A stretch of 12,568 nucleotides of DNA from Paracoccaceae bacterium (GTDB taxonomy: Bacteria > Pseudomonadota > Alphaproteobacteria > Rhodobacterales > Rhodobacteraceae), in assembly GCA_003561595.1 (NCBI GenBank), contig PWWF01000286.1, positions 1 through 12,568 of the forward strand, given 5' to 3'. Positions 1-6,882 of the stretch are shown here, piece after piece. The notes under the pieces were generated by a model that was not told the origin of the DNA, did not search any database, and worked only from the letters and a program-made list of their open reading frames with translations. Each line of letters opens with the position of its first letter. The stretch's first letter is position 1. Both the position numbers and the translations under genes were made by a program.

Positions 1-81
1 GACAAAGGCCGATACGGCTGCCGCCAGCGGCCAGATCGATGGGGGCAAAACGTGATAGTCGTGGTTCTTTGCATTAGCCAT
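1..81 (-). CDS. coxC: Cytochrome c oxidase subunit III, N-terminal 27 residues (partial)
   Basis: This is the 5' end of a gene that runs off the left edge. Translating the complement from the ATG at 81-79 gives an N-terminus beginning [18 protein letters not shown], the hallmark start of alphaproteobacterial and mitochondrial-type subunit III. Subunit III is a membrane subunit of aa3 oxidase that binds phospholipid and stabilises the catalytic core. A purine-rich stretch (GAGGGA on the minus strand) lies about ten bases upstream of the ATG. The gene follows ctaG after 40 bases on the same strand, the usual ctaG-ctaE order. Only 27 codons are visible, so nothing can be said of the rest; the call rests on the N-terminus plus context. 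Confidence 0.9.
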   Translation of the reverse strand, partial: MANAKNHDYHVLPPSIWPLAAAVSAFV

Positions 82-121
82 TGCGGTGTGTTCCCTCGGA
101 TGGTGCAGGTTGTAGCCTGTC

Positions 122-703
122 TCAGTTTGTCATTTCAGTCTCGGGGGCGACATAGTCGTCGGGGATATCGGTCGGATGGAACGTATAGGACAGCGTGATC
201 GTATGGGTGTCGCGCGCCTCGCGGTCGTCCAGAATATCGGGATCGACGAAATAGGTGACCGGCATCAATACAGTCTCGCCGGGTTGCAGCACCTGCAACT
301 CGAAGCAGAAACAGTCGATCTTGGTGAAATAACGCCCCGCCTCATAGGGCGAGACGTTGTAACTCGCGGTTCCGGCAATGGGTTCGTCGGTTGGGTTATG
401 CGCCTCATAGAACGCGAGCCCCACATCCCCGATCTGGATTTCGGCCGAGCGCTGCTCGGGCCGGAAGGCCCAGGGGAAATCGCGCACGACTGACGCGTCA
501 AACCGCACCCGCATCGTTTCTTCCAGCACCACGCCGCGCGATTCGGTGGCGGTGTTGGTGGTACCTCCATACCCGGTCACACGGCAGAACAGATCATAAA
601 GCGGCACGGCGGCCCAGCCCATGCCGAACATGAATGTAACGACCCCCACGGCCTGCACCGTGGTTTTCTGAATACCGGTAAGTCGATTCCAGGTTGCGAT
701 CAT
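122..703 (-). CDS. ctaG: Cytochrome c oxidase assembly protein CtaG/Cox11 (CuB copper chaperone)
   Basis: CtaG delivers copper to the CuB centre of oxidase subunit I on the periplasmic side of the membrane. The 193-residue protein has a short cytoplasmic N-terminus, one membrane helix (about residues 16-36, ending [13 protein letters not shown]), and a periplasmic immunoglobulin-like domain. The family copper motif CFCF is present (Cys131 and Cys133, followed by ELQ), and the third conserved cysteine is Cys40 just after the helix. Length is normal for the family. Its ATG overlaps the stop of the upstream small gene as ATGA (703-700), indicating translational coupling. Nothing is missing or unusual. 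Identification is secure from the motif and the operon. Confidence 0.97.
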   Translation of the reverse strand: MIATWNRLTGIQKTTVQAVGVVTFMFGMGWAAVPLYDLFCRVTGYGGTTNTATESRGVVLEETMRVRFDASVVRDFPWAFRPEQRSAEIQIGDVGLAFYEAHNPTDEPIAGTASYNVSPYEAGRYFTKIDCFCFELQVLQPGETVLMPVTYFVDPDILDDREARDTHTITLSYTFHPTDIPDDYVAPETEMTN

Positions 704-900
704 GGTTGCTGATACCTCGGATGGTCTGGGTCTAGCGCGGGGCGGTAGCTGTGGTCATAGGCCTGCAGGGTGCCCCCGCCCTGCACCTTGACAATCGTCA
801 GGCCGAACACCAGTGCGATGAACCCCACCAGCACCACCGCCAGTCCGATATTGCGCCCTGACCGGCGCTGATGCAGTTCGTGCTCGCGCGTGATCGGCAT
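700..900 (-). CDS. Small single-pass membrane protein, CoxF-like oxidase assembly factor
   Basis: A 66-residue protein starting [17 protein letters not shown]. It has a basic cytoplasmic N-terminus, one predicted membrane helix (about residues 18-37, rich in Val, Leu, Ile, Phe) and a short polar C-terminus rich in Pro, Tyr, His and Asp. The position between ctaB and ctaG matches the small open reading frame often called CoxF in alphaproteobacterial oxidase operons; its function is not established, and assembly of aa3 oxidase is inferred from position only. I chose the ATG at 900-898 because it shares its A with the ctaB stop (TGATG). A longer in-frame extension to 954 would lie inside ctaB and has no reason to be used. 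The downstream end overlaps the ctaG start by four bases. Confidence 0.85.
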   Translation of the reverse strand: MPITREHELHQRRSGRNIGLAVVLVGFIALVFGLTIVKVQGGGTLQAYDHSYRPALDPDHPRYQQP

Positions 901-1874
901 CAGAACACCTCCAGGACTGGCAGATGGGCGGCCAGCGTCGCATAGGCGGGCCAATGGGCAAGCGCGGCTTCCAGCAGAAGCGCCGTGAACAGCACGAACA
1001 GATACGAGAGCGAGAAACGGAAGACGCGCTTTTCGGTCGCGTAGCCATCCGCCTCGGCCTGCCCCTCATCCCGGCGCCAGATGGCCAATGCGCCCTGCAC
1101 GAACATCGCGTTCAGAACCAGCGCGCAAGCCAGATAGACCGGCCCGCCAATGCTGGTAAAGGCCGTGGCCAGCGCCACCGGCACCAGTGCCAGCGTATAG
1201 ACCAGAATATGGGCGCGGGTAGCACGGCGGCCATGCGTCACCGTCAGCATGGGCACGCGGGCCTTGTGATAGTCCGATTTCATGAACAGCGCCAAAGCCC
1301 AGAAATGCGGCGGCGTCCACATGAAGATCAGGCCGAACATCAGGCACGCCTCAACGCTGATACTGCCGGTCACGGCCACCCAGCCGATCATCGGTGGAAA
1401 GGCCCCTGCCGCGCCGCCGATCACGATATTCTGCGGCGTGGCGCGCTTCAGCCACATCGAATAGATCACGGCGTAGAAGAAGATCGTAAAGGCCAGCAGC
1501 CCCGCCGCCATCGCATTTGTCGCCAGCCACAGCATGATGACCGCGATCCCCGACAGCGCGACGCCCAGCGCCATGGCCTCTTGCGGGGCGATCTTGCCCG
1601 CCGGGATGGGGCGTTGGGCCGTGCGCTTCATCACCTGGTCAATATCGGCATCCCACCACATGTTCAGCGCGCCCGACGCCCCGGCGCCCAGCGCGATGAA
1701 GATGATGGCGGCCAGCGCTTCGACCGGGTGCAGGCTGCCCGGTGCCACCAGCAGACCCGCCAGGGCCGTGAACACCACCAGCGACATGACCCGCGGCTTC
1801 AGCAGGGCGATGTAATCGCTGAACTCTGCCTCACCCGGCGGGGCATAGCTGATATCGGTGCGGATGTCGGTCAT
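900..1874 (-). CDS. ctaB: Protoheme IX farnesyltransferase (heme O synthase)
   Basis: This integral membrane UbiA-superfamily prenyltransferase (also called CyoE or Cox10) adds a farnesyl group to heme b to make heme O, the precursor of heme A needed by aa3 oxidase. The 324-residue protein shows the first aspartate-rich motif, Asn71-x3-Asp75-x3-Asp79, followed by KRTAQRP, and the second conserved region [11 protein letters not shown] then DYHKARVPM (Asp201 onward). It is strongly hydrophobic, consistent with about eight or nine helices. It lies 34 bases after coxB and shares one base with the downstream coxF-like gene. The ATG at 1874 gives the expected short cytoplasmic N-terminus before LLKPRVM; the Shine-Dalgarno is weak. 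Length and motifs are typical. Confidence 0.97.
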   Translation of the reverse strand: MTDIRTDISYAPPGEAEFSDYIALLKPRVMSLVVFTALAGLLVAPGSLHPVEALAAIIFIALGAGASGALNMWWDADIDQVMKRTAQRPIPAGKIAPQEAMALGVALSGIAVIMLWLATNAMAAGLLAFTIFFYAVIYSMWLKRATPQNIVIGGAAGAFPPMIGWVAVTGSISVEACLMFGLIFMWTPPHFWALALFMKSDYHKARVPMLTVTHGRRATRAHILVYTLALVPVALATAFTSIGGPVYLACALVLNAMFVQGALAIWRRDEGQAEADGYATEKRVFRFSLSYLFVLFTALLLEAALAHWPAYATLAAHLPVLEVF

Positions 1875-1908
1875 AAGGGCTGTCCGTGGCAGAGGGCGGG
1901 CTAACGGC

Positions 1909-2799
1909 TCAGTCGGTCGAGGCGACCTGGATATGGTTTTGCATCCATTCCGGTGCGCTGGCGAAATCGGCCCCCTGGCGTTCCAGCCAGGCGATGTAGT
2001 CCTCTTCGCTCACGACCTTGACGGTGATCGGCATATAGGCGTGGTTGATCCCGCACAGCTCCGAACACTGGCCGAAATAGACGCCCTCTTCCTCGGCATT
2101 GAACCACAGTTCTGCCAGGCGTCCGGGAATACCGTCCTGCTTGACGCCGAAGGCGGGAATTGTCCACGAGTGGATCACGTCACCTGCGGTGACCTGCACG
2201 ACGATGTCGCGCCCGACCGGGACGACCATCGCGGTGTCGGTGGCCAGCAGATACAGGTCATCGGTATAGCCGAAATCCTCCAACTCGTCGCGGTCCAACA
2301 TGAATTGCGAGAATTGCACGTCATGATCGACATACTCGTAATCCCAGTACCACTGCAGCCCGGTCACCTTGATCGTCACATCGGCCTCGGGCATCACCTG
2401 CTGATGGCGCAGCGCGGGAAAGGTAAAGACCGCGATGAACAGCAGGATGATCGCGGGCACGACTGTCCATGCCACCTCGATCGGGGTGTTGTGGGTAAAG
2501 CGCGCAGGCTCGGGGTTGGCCTTGCGGTTGTGAAACACAATCACCCAAAGCAACAGGCCGCTGACAAAGATCGTGATCGGCACGATGATCCACAACAGCA
2601 GATTGTCCAGGAACACGATCTCGCGGTGCAACGCGGTCACCGGGTTCTGCAGGCTGGTGCCGCCCGGTTCGGGCGCACCGCGCACCGGCAGTTGCGGCAA
2701 CAGGTCATCCGCTGCCGCGCGCGACGCAGCACCCAGGGTCACGACGCCAGTGGCAATCGCGGACATGGCCAGACATGATGTGGCTTTCAAAACTCGCAT
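1909..2799 (-). CDS. coxB: Cytochrome c oxidase subunit II (CuA subunit)
   Basis: Subunit II (CtaC/CoxB) accepts electrons from cytochrome c through the binuclear CuA centre and passes them to heme a. The 296-residue precursor has a signal peptide (about residues 1-30, ending around ASRAAAD), two membrane helices (about 65-90 and 108-128) and a periplasmic cupredoxin domain. All CuA ligands are visible: His210, Cys245, Glu247 (backbone), Cys249, His253 and Met256 in CSELCGINHAYMP. The aromatic electron-entry patch WYWDYEY is at 150-156. It is the first gene of the minus-strand operon and has a GGGAAC-type ribosome binding site just upstream of the ATG. There is no fused cytochrome c domain, so it is an aa3 type and not caa3. 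Confidence 0.98.
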   Translation of the reverse strand: MRVLKATSCLAMSAIATGVVTLGAASRAAADDLLPQLPVRGAPEPGGTSLQNPVTALHREIVFLDNLLLWIIVPITIFVSGLLLWVIVFHNRKANPEPARFTHNTPIEVAWTVVPAIILLFIAVFTFPALRHQQVMPEADVTIKVTGLQWYWDYEYVDHDVQFSQFMLDRDELEDFGYTDDLYLLATDTAMVVPVGRDIVVQVTAGDVIHSWTIPAFGVKQDGIPGRLAELWFNAEEEGVYFGQCSELCGINHAYMPITVKVVSEEDYIAWLERQGADFASAPEWMQNHIQVASTD

Positions 2800-2907
2800 G
2801 TTCTGTTCCCGTAGTTATTCGACCTTGGTGGCCGTTTGCACCTGGGGACCCGGACGATACCTGTCGGCAAATGATGGAATCCCGTTGAGCTTTGGCCCCG
2901 TAAAACC

Positions 2908-2936
2908 ATATTAGGGGGGGCAGAACAAGCAAAACC
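2908..2936 (-). promoter_or_regulatory. Candidate promoter of the coxB-ctaB-coxF-ctaG-coxC operon
   Basis: On the minus strand a TAATAT -10-like hexamer lies at 2913-2908, immediately after a run of seven C residues. The -35 region at the correct spacing (GGTTTT or TTTTGC around 2936-2929) is poor. A start near 2901-2903 would leave a leader of about 100 bases before the coxB ATG. The weak -35 would fit a promoter needing an activator, and the FNR-type box is centred roughly 62 bases upstream of the inferred start. This is pattern reading only. Confidence 0.3.
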
Positions 2937-2957
2937 GATGCGACACATTGCCATTTC

Positions 2958-2971
2958 TTGATATGGATCAA
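2958..2971. promoter_or_regulatory. Perfect FNR/FnrL-type binding site (TTGAT-N4-ATCAA)
   Basis: The 14-base palindrome TTGATATGGATCAA matches the consensus half-sites for FNR, FnrL and Anr regulators with no mismatch. It lies in the 213-base divergent region between coxB (ATG 166 bases away on the left) and tldD (ATG at 3013). Oxygen-responsive control of the oxidase operon is the natural reading, but the site's centre is also only 48 bases upstream of the tldD start codon. Whether it activates or represses either side cannot be read from sequence. A CRP/FNR-family paralogue such as DnrD or NnrR with a similar target is an alternative binder. Confidence 0.8.
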
Positions 2972-3012
2972 GGACAGCCTGGCAGTCGCCCCAGAGCAGC
3001 TGAAAGGACCCC

Positions 3013-4433
<1,421 letters not shown>

Positions 4434-4434
<1 letters not shown>

Positions 4435-4898
4435 TGGCCGCCTCCCGGTCGGCCCGGCGCGGCGACCGGCATCTGCGCTGGCAGCACTGGCTGCTGGCCT
4501 ATGGCTTGGCGTGGCTGGCAGTGCTGCTGATCGGTCTGGTCCTGATTCTGCCATTGCTGTCATATCTTCTGCTTGGCGAAGAACCCGGCAGCATACCGCC
4601 CATCTTGGACGCAGTATCCGACCTGACACCATACGGCGCGGTGATCCTGCATATCATTGTCATGAAGGCGTGGGTGTTTCTGCCGTCCTTGCCGGTGTTC
4701 TGGCTTGCGATGCGCGCAGGTCTTGGCGGCTGGATCAACTTCGCGTTTCTCGGGCTTGGCTATGGCAGTCTGCTTGTGGTGATGATTGACGGGATGCCGC
4801 TGGATATCTCCGCCGGGATCGGGCTGGTCGGCGCGCTCGTGTTGCGTGTAATGCTGGGCTATGAGCGACCAGAGGCCTTCATTACCGCGCCGCGCTGA
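4434..4898 (+). CDS. Hypothetical four-helix membrane protein coupled to tldD
   Basis: I do not recognise this 154-residue protein. It begins MAASRSARRGDRHLRWQHW, a basic cytoplasmic N-terminus, then has about four hydrophobic segments: roughly residues 19-48, 66-95 (containing AVILHIIVMKAWVFLPSLPV), 101-122 and 129-146. It ends in a short polar tail. The ATG at 4434 shares its A with the tldD stop (TGATG), which is why I prefer it over an in-frame extension starting at 4362 inside tldD. The coupling suggests co-production with TldD and perhaps a membrane role linked to peptide processing or export, but that is guilt by association only. No enzyme motif, cysteine pair or metal site stands out. 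Confidence 0.8.
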
Positions 4899-4998
4899 CC
4901 GCTGCGACATGGCAGGATCTGCGGATGCGAGGCCAGTCATGACAGGCCGCGCGCTCCAAAGCAGCCCTGGCCCTCGCGTTGCGGCATTCAGAGAGAGA

Positions 4999-5013
4999 GG
5001 CGAAAAAATCGCC
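4999..5013. repeat. Small inverted repeat with A5 loop upstream of dprA
   Basis: GGCGA-AAAAA-TCGCC makes a five-base-pair stem with a five-base loop, 101 bases after the stop of the tldD-linked membrane gene. A broken T-rich stretch (CTTTTCTTTACC) follows from 5024. It could be a weak terminator for the tldD operon, but the stem is short and the T tract is displaced by about ten bases, so this is tentative. Confidence 0.25.
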
Positions 5014-5035
5014 CTGGAAGCGACTTTTCTTTACC

Positions 5036-5064
5036 TCGCCTTAACCAAAGCGCGGCAATGTAAT
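5036..5064 (+). promoter_or_regulatory. Candidate dprA promoter
   Basis: A good -10-like hexamer TGTAAT lies at 5059-5064, with TCGCCT 17 bases upstream matching the -35 consensus at three of six positions. The inferred start near 5071 would leave a leader of about 20 bases carrying the GAGG ribosome binding site at 5078-5081, eight bases before the dprA ATG. The weak -35 keeps this a guess. Confidence 0.3.
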
Positions 5065-5089
5065 CGAAGAATGAGGCGAGGCGGATGGA

Positions 5090-6391
5090 ATGGCGAAAGA
5101 TTTGTTTTCTTCTCACCCACCCTTCACCCCACCCACGACGGAAGAAGACAGGCTGTCCTGGCTTCGCCTCATTCGCTCGGCCCGTGTGGGGCCAGCAACC
5201 TTTCACCGCCTGATGACCGAACATGGCACGGCCAGCGCCGCACTCGACGCGCTGCCTGCCATCGCCCAGGCCGCCGGGGTGGCCGATTACACCCCCTGCC
5301 CCCGCGACAAGGCCATGGCAGAGATCGATCTCGCCCGCGCCAAGGGCGCGCGCATGCTCTGCTATGGCACTGACGCCTATCCCGCCACCCTCGCCCAACT
5401 GGCCGACGCGCCGCCCGTGCTGTGGTGCATGGGCCGGCGCGGCCCCATCCTGCGGCCCATGGTGGCGCTTGTGGGCGCGCGCAATGCCTCCAGCCTCGGT
5501 ACCCGCACCGCACGCGCCCTGGCCGAAGGGCTGGGGCATGAAGGGTATACTGTCGTCTCGGGCCTTGCGCGCGGGGTCGATGCCGCCGCCCATCACGGCA
5601 GCCTGAAAACCGGCACGATCGCGGTCATGGCGGGCGGGGTCGATGTCATCTACCCGGTCGAGAACACGGTTCTGGCCGCCGCAATCTCCGATCAGGGGCT
5701 GCGCCTGTCGGAACAGCCCATGGGCCTGCACCCCCAGGGCCGCCATTTTCCGCCGCGCAACCGCATCGTGGCCGGTCTGGCCCTTGCCGTCGTGGTCGTC
5801 GAGGCGGCTGAGAAATCGGGCACGCTGATCACGGCGCGCGATGCGCTCGATCAGGGGCGCGAGGTGATGGCCGTGCCGGGCCACCCGGTGGACGGGCGTG
5901 CAGGCGGGTGCAACCGGCTCATTCGCGATGGCGCGACCCTTGTGCGCCATGTCGAGGACGTGCTGGAAGTGCTGCGCCGCCTGCAAGACGCGCCCTGTCG
6001 GGAGCACGGTGAACCGGCTCCCAATGCTGCAGATAGAGATGCGGAGCCAGAGCCGCGCGCCAAACGCTCCGGTGCAAGTAACCGGACGCCATCAGCCGCG
6101 ACCGCGCCTGCAGCGCCAGTCTCCACACAAGGGGGCAGTACAGGCCCGGCCGCACCCGACAACAGCGCTCCGGCGCCTGCCGCACCCACGACCGATACGC
6201 ACAATACCCGTTCCAGCGCGGCTGATCTGTCGCGGCGCATTCTCGACTGTCTCGGCCCCAGCCCGGTGGCCGAGGATCAGGTCATTCGCGATCTTGCCAT
6301 CCCCGCCGCAACGCTCTCGACTGCACTGGTCATGCTGGAACTTCACGGCACCATCCGCCGCCACCCCGGCGGGCTGGTCAGCCGCGCCTGA
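5090..6391 (+). CDS. dprA: DNA-processing protein DprA (Smf)
   Basis: DprA binds incoming single-stranded DNA in the cytoplasm and loads RecA during natural transformation; many non-competent bacteria also keep it. The 433-residue protein has an N-terminal helical region (about 20-60, RLSWLRLIRSARVGP), then the Rossmann-like DprA domain: VALVGARNASSLG (from 125), VSGLARGVDAAAHHGSL (from 156), MAGGVDVIYP, FPPRNRIVAGLA, EKSGTLITARDALDQGR and AVPGHP. An Ala/Pro/Thr-rich low-complexity linker (about 299-374) leads to a C-terminal winged-helix domain (from 375, ending HGTIRRHPGGLVSRA). The linker is why the protein is longer than minimal family members. The ATG at 5090 has GAGG eight bases upstream; nearby ATGs at 5071 and 5085 are out of frame. 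Confidence 0.96.
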   Translation: MAKDLFSSHPPFTPPTTEEDRLSWLRLIRSARVGPATFHRLMTEHGTASAALDALPAIAQAAGVADYTPCPRDKAMAEIDLARAKGARMLCYGTDAYPATLAQLADAPPVLWCMGRRGPILRPMVALVGARNASSLGTRTARALAEGLGHEGYTVVSGLARGVDAAAHHGSLKTGTIAVMAGGVDVIYPVENTVLAAAISDQGLRLSEQPMGLHPQGRHFPPRNRIVAGLALAVVVVEAAEKSGTLITARDALDQGREVMAVPGHPVDGRAGGCNRLIRDGATLVRHVEDVLEVLRRLQDAPCREHGEPAPNAADRDAEPEPRAKRSGASNRTPSAATAPAAPVSTQGGSTGPAAPDNSAPAPAAPTTDTHNTRSSAADLSRRILDCLGPSPVAEDQVIRDLAIPAATLSTALVMLELHGTIRRHPGGLVSRA

Positions 6392-6464
6392 GCAACTGCA
6401 CCTCCGTATCCGGGACCTTTGCTCGACGAGGCAGGCGCAGGCGTTTGCATCTCATCCCAATGGG

Positions 6465-6476
6465 GCTTTGTCACAT
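6465..6476 (+). repeat. Direct repeat GCTTTGTCACAT, copy 1
   Basis: This 12-base string recurs exactly 216 bases downstream. Its core TTTGTCAC also occurs inverted near 6576-6583, giving three copies of the core in about 230 bases of non-coding DNA. It includes TTGTCA, a plausible -35-like hexamer, but no good -10 follows. Confidence 0.55.
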
Positions 6477-6631
6477 TAACTTTCGCGCGCTCTGAAAAAA
6501 AATGACGAGTTACCTGCCCCATTCATCCCAACACCGGCAAAGCGCGCCAACGACGGCCATTCCGAGACTTACTCAGTGACAAAATTCGCCACGCCCCGAT
6601 GCAGCGCGCCACCCCGCCCCCACGGGGAGCG

Positions 6632-6683
6632 AGCGCCCGCGAGCGGGGCATGGGCGGGCGGGAGGGAGCCCCGAGCGGGCGCT
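6632..6683 (+). repeat. Long GC-rich imperfect hairpin upstream of topA
   Basis: An outer nine-base-pair stem pairs AGCGCCCGC (6632-6640) with GCGGGCGCT (6675-6683). After a small internal loop (GAGC opposite GA), an inner five-base-pair stem pairs GGGGC (6645-6649) with GCCCC (6668-6672). The 18-base apical loop is almost entirely a four-tract G motif. Another short inverted repeat, CCCCG/CGGGG (6612-6616 and 6623-6627), sits just upstream. Only three T residues follow, so it is a poor intrinsic terminator. A structured leader, small RNA or regulatory cruciform are possible readings. Confidence 0.6.
6652..6666 (+). other. G-quadruplex motif with three single-base loops
   Basis: The plus strand reads GGG-C-GGG-C-GGG-A-GGG, four G triplets joined by one-base loops, the pattern expected to fold into a very stable parallel quadruplex. 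It forms the loop of the surrounding hairpin and lies 217 bases before the topA start codon on the coding strand. Folding and function are inferences from the pattern alone. Confidence 0.65.
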
Positions 6684-6692
6684 TTGTCACAT
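6681..6692 (+). repeat. Direct repeat GCTTTGTCACAT, copy 2
   Basis: Exact second copy of the repeat at 6465-6476, starting inside the 3' arm of the GC-rich hairpin and running into the sequence after it. Confidence 0.55.
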
Positions 6693-6806
6693 GGCGCACC
6701 ACGCCAGCGCTCAAAGGCCGATATGAGCACAGAACCCCGGACCCGATGCCGCCGCGGCGACCCGGCCCGCACCCCATGACAGAACAGTCCGACATGCCGG
6801 GGCGCA

Positions 6807-6838
6807 TTGACATTCCCCTGCCCTCTCACACATGTAAG
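6807..6838 (+). promoter_or_regulatory. Candidate topA promoter
   Basis: A perfect -35 hexamer TTGACA lies at 6807-6812. The -10 is less clear: CATGTA follows at 18 bases and TGTAAG at 20 bases, neither a good match. A start near 6842 would leave a leader of about 40 bases containing GAGGA (6873-6877), five bases before the topA ATG. The strong -35 in the right place makes it the best candidate here. Confidence 0.45.
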
Positions 6839-6882
6839 ACCAATCAAGCCCTGCGCTACCCGTATGTCATCCGAGGAATTTC

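Larger units (their letters stand above)
6392..6882. other. 491-base gene-free region between dprA and topA
   Basis: No convincing coding frame fills this stretch. Reading from the left it holds: a 12-base repeat copy GCTTTGTCACAT (6465-6476); an A8 run near 6494-6501; two copies of TCATCCCAA (6452-6460, 6523-6531); GTGACAAA, the reverse complement of the repeat core, near 6576-6583; a very GC-rich hairpin with a G-quadruplex motif (6632-6683); a second GCTTTGTCACAT (6681-6692); and a perfect TTGACA -35 at 6807. Short frames at 6576-6779 and 6599-7033 are biased shadows of the GC-rich block. The length is unusual for this otherwise tightly packed window, which suggests a regulatory or small-RNA content. 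Confidence 0.6.

Noticed and set aside
924..1904. 326-codon plus-strand open frame opposite ctaB
   Set aside because: It is antisense to a clear heme O synthase. Its composition (Arg, His and Gln rich) is what high-GC third-position bias gives on the other strand, and no domain is recognisable.
1..2799. Absence of coxA/ctaD (subunit I) as an anomaly
   Set aside because: Subunit I is commonly encoded at a separate locus in alphaproteobacteria with this cluster, so absence here is expected.
2914..2920. G7 run in the coxB-tldD region as a phase-variation tract
   Set aside because: A single seven-base run in non-coding GC-rich DNA is too short and has no coding frame to switch; noted only as part of the promoter spacer.
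4988..6007. 339-codon minus-strand open frame opposite dprA
   Set aside because: Antisense shadow of dprA, with His/Gly/Arg-rich low-information sequence.
6576..6779. 67-codon plus-strand frame in the dprA-topA gap (and the overlapping 144-codon frame at 6599-7033)
   Set aside because: The Arg/Pro/Gly/Ala-rich translation follows from the GC-rich hairpin; the second runs into the topA coding region, and neither has a good ribosome binding site.
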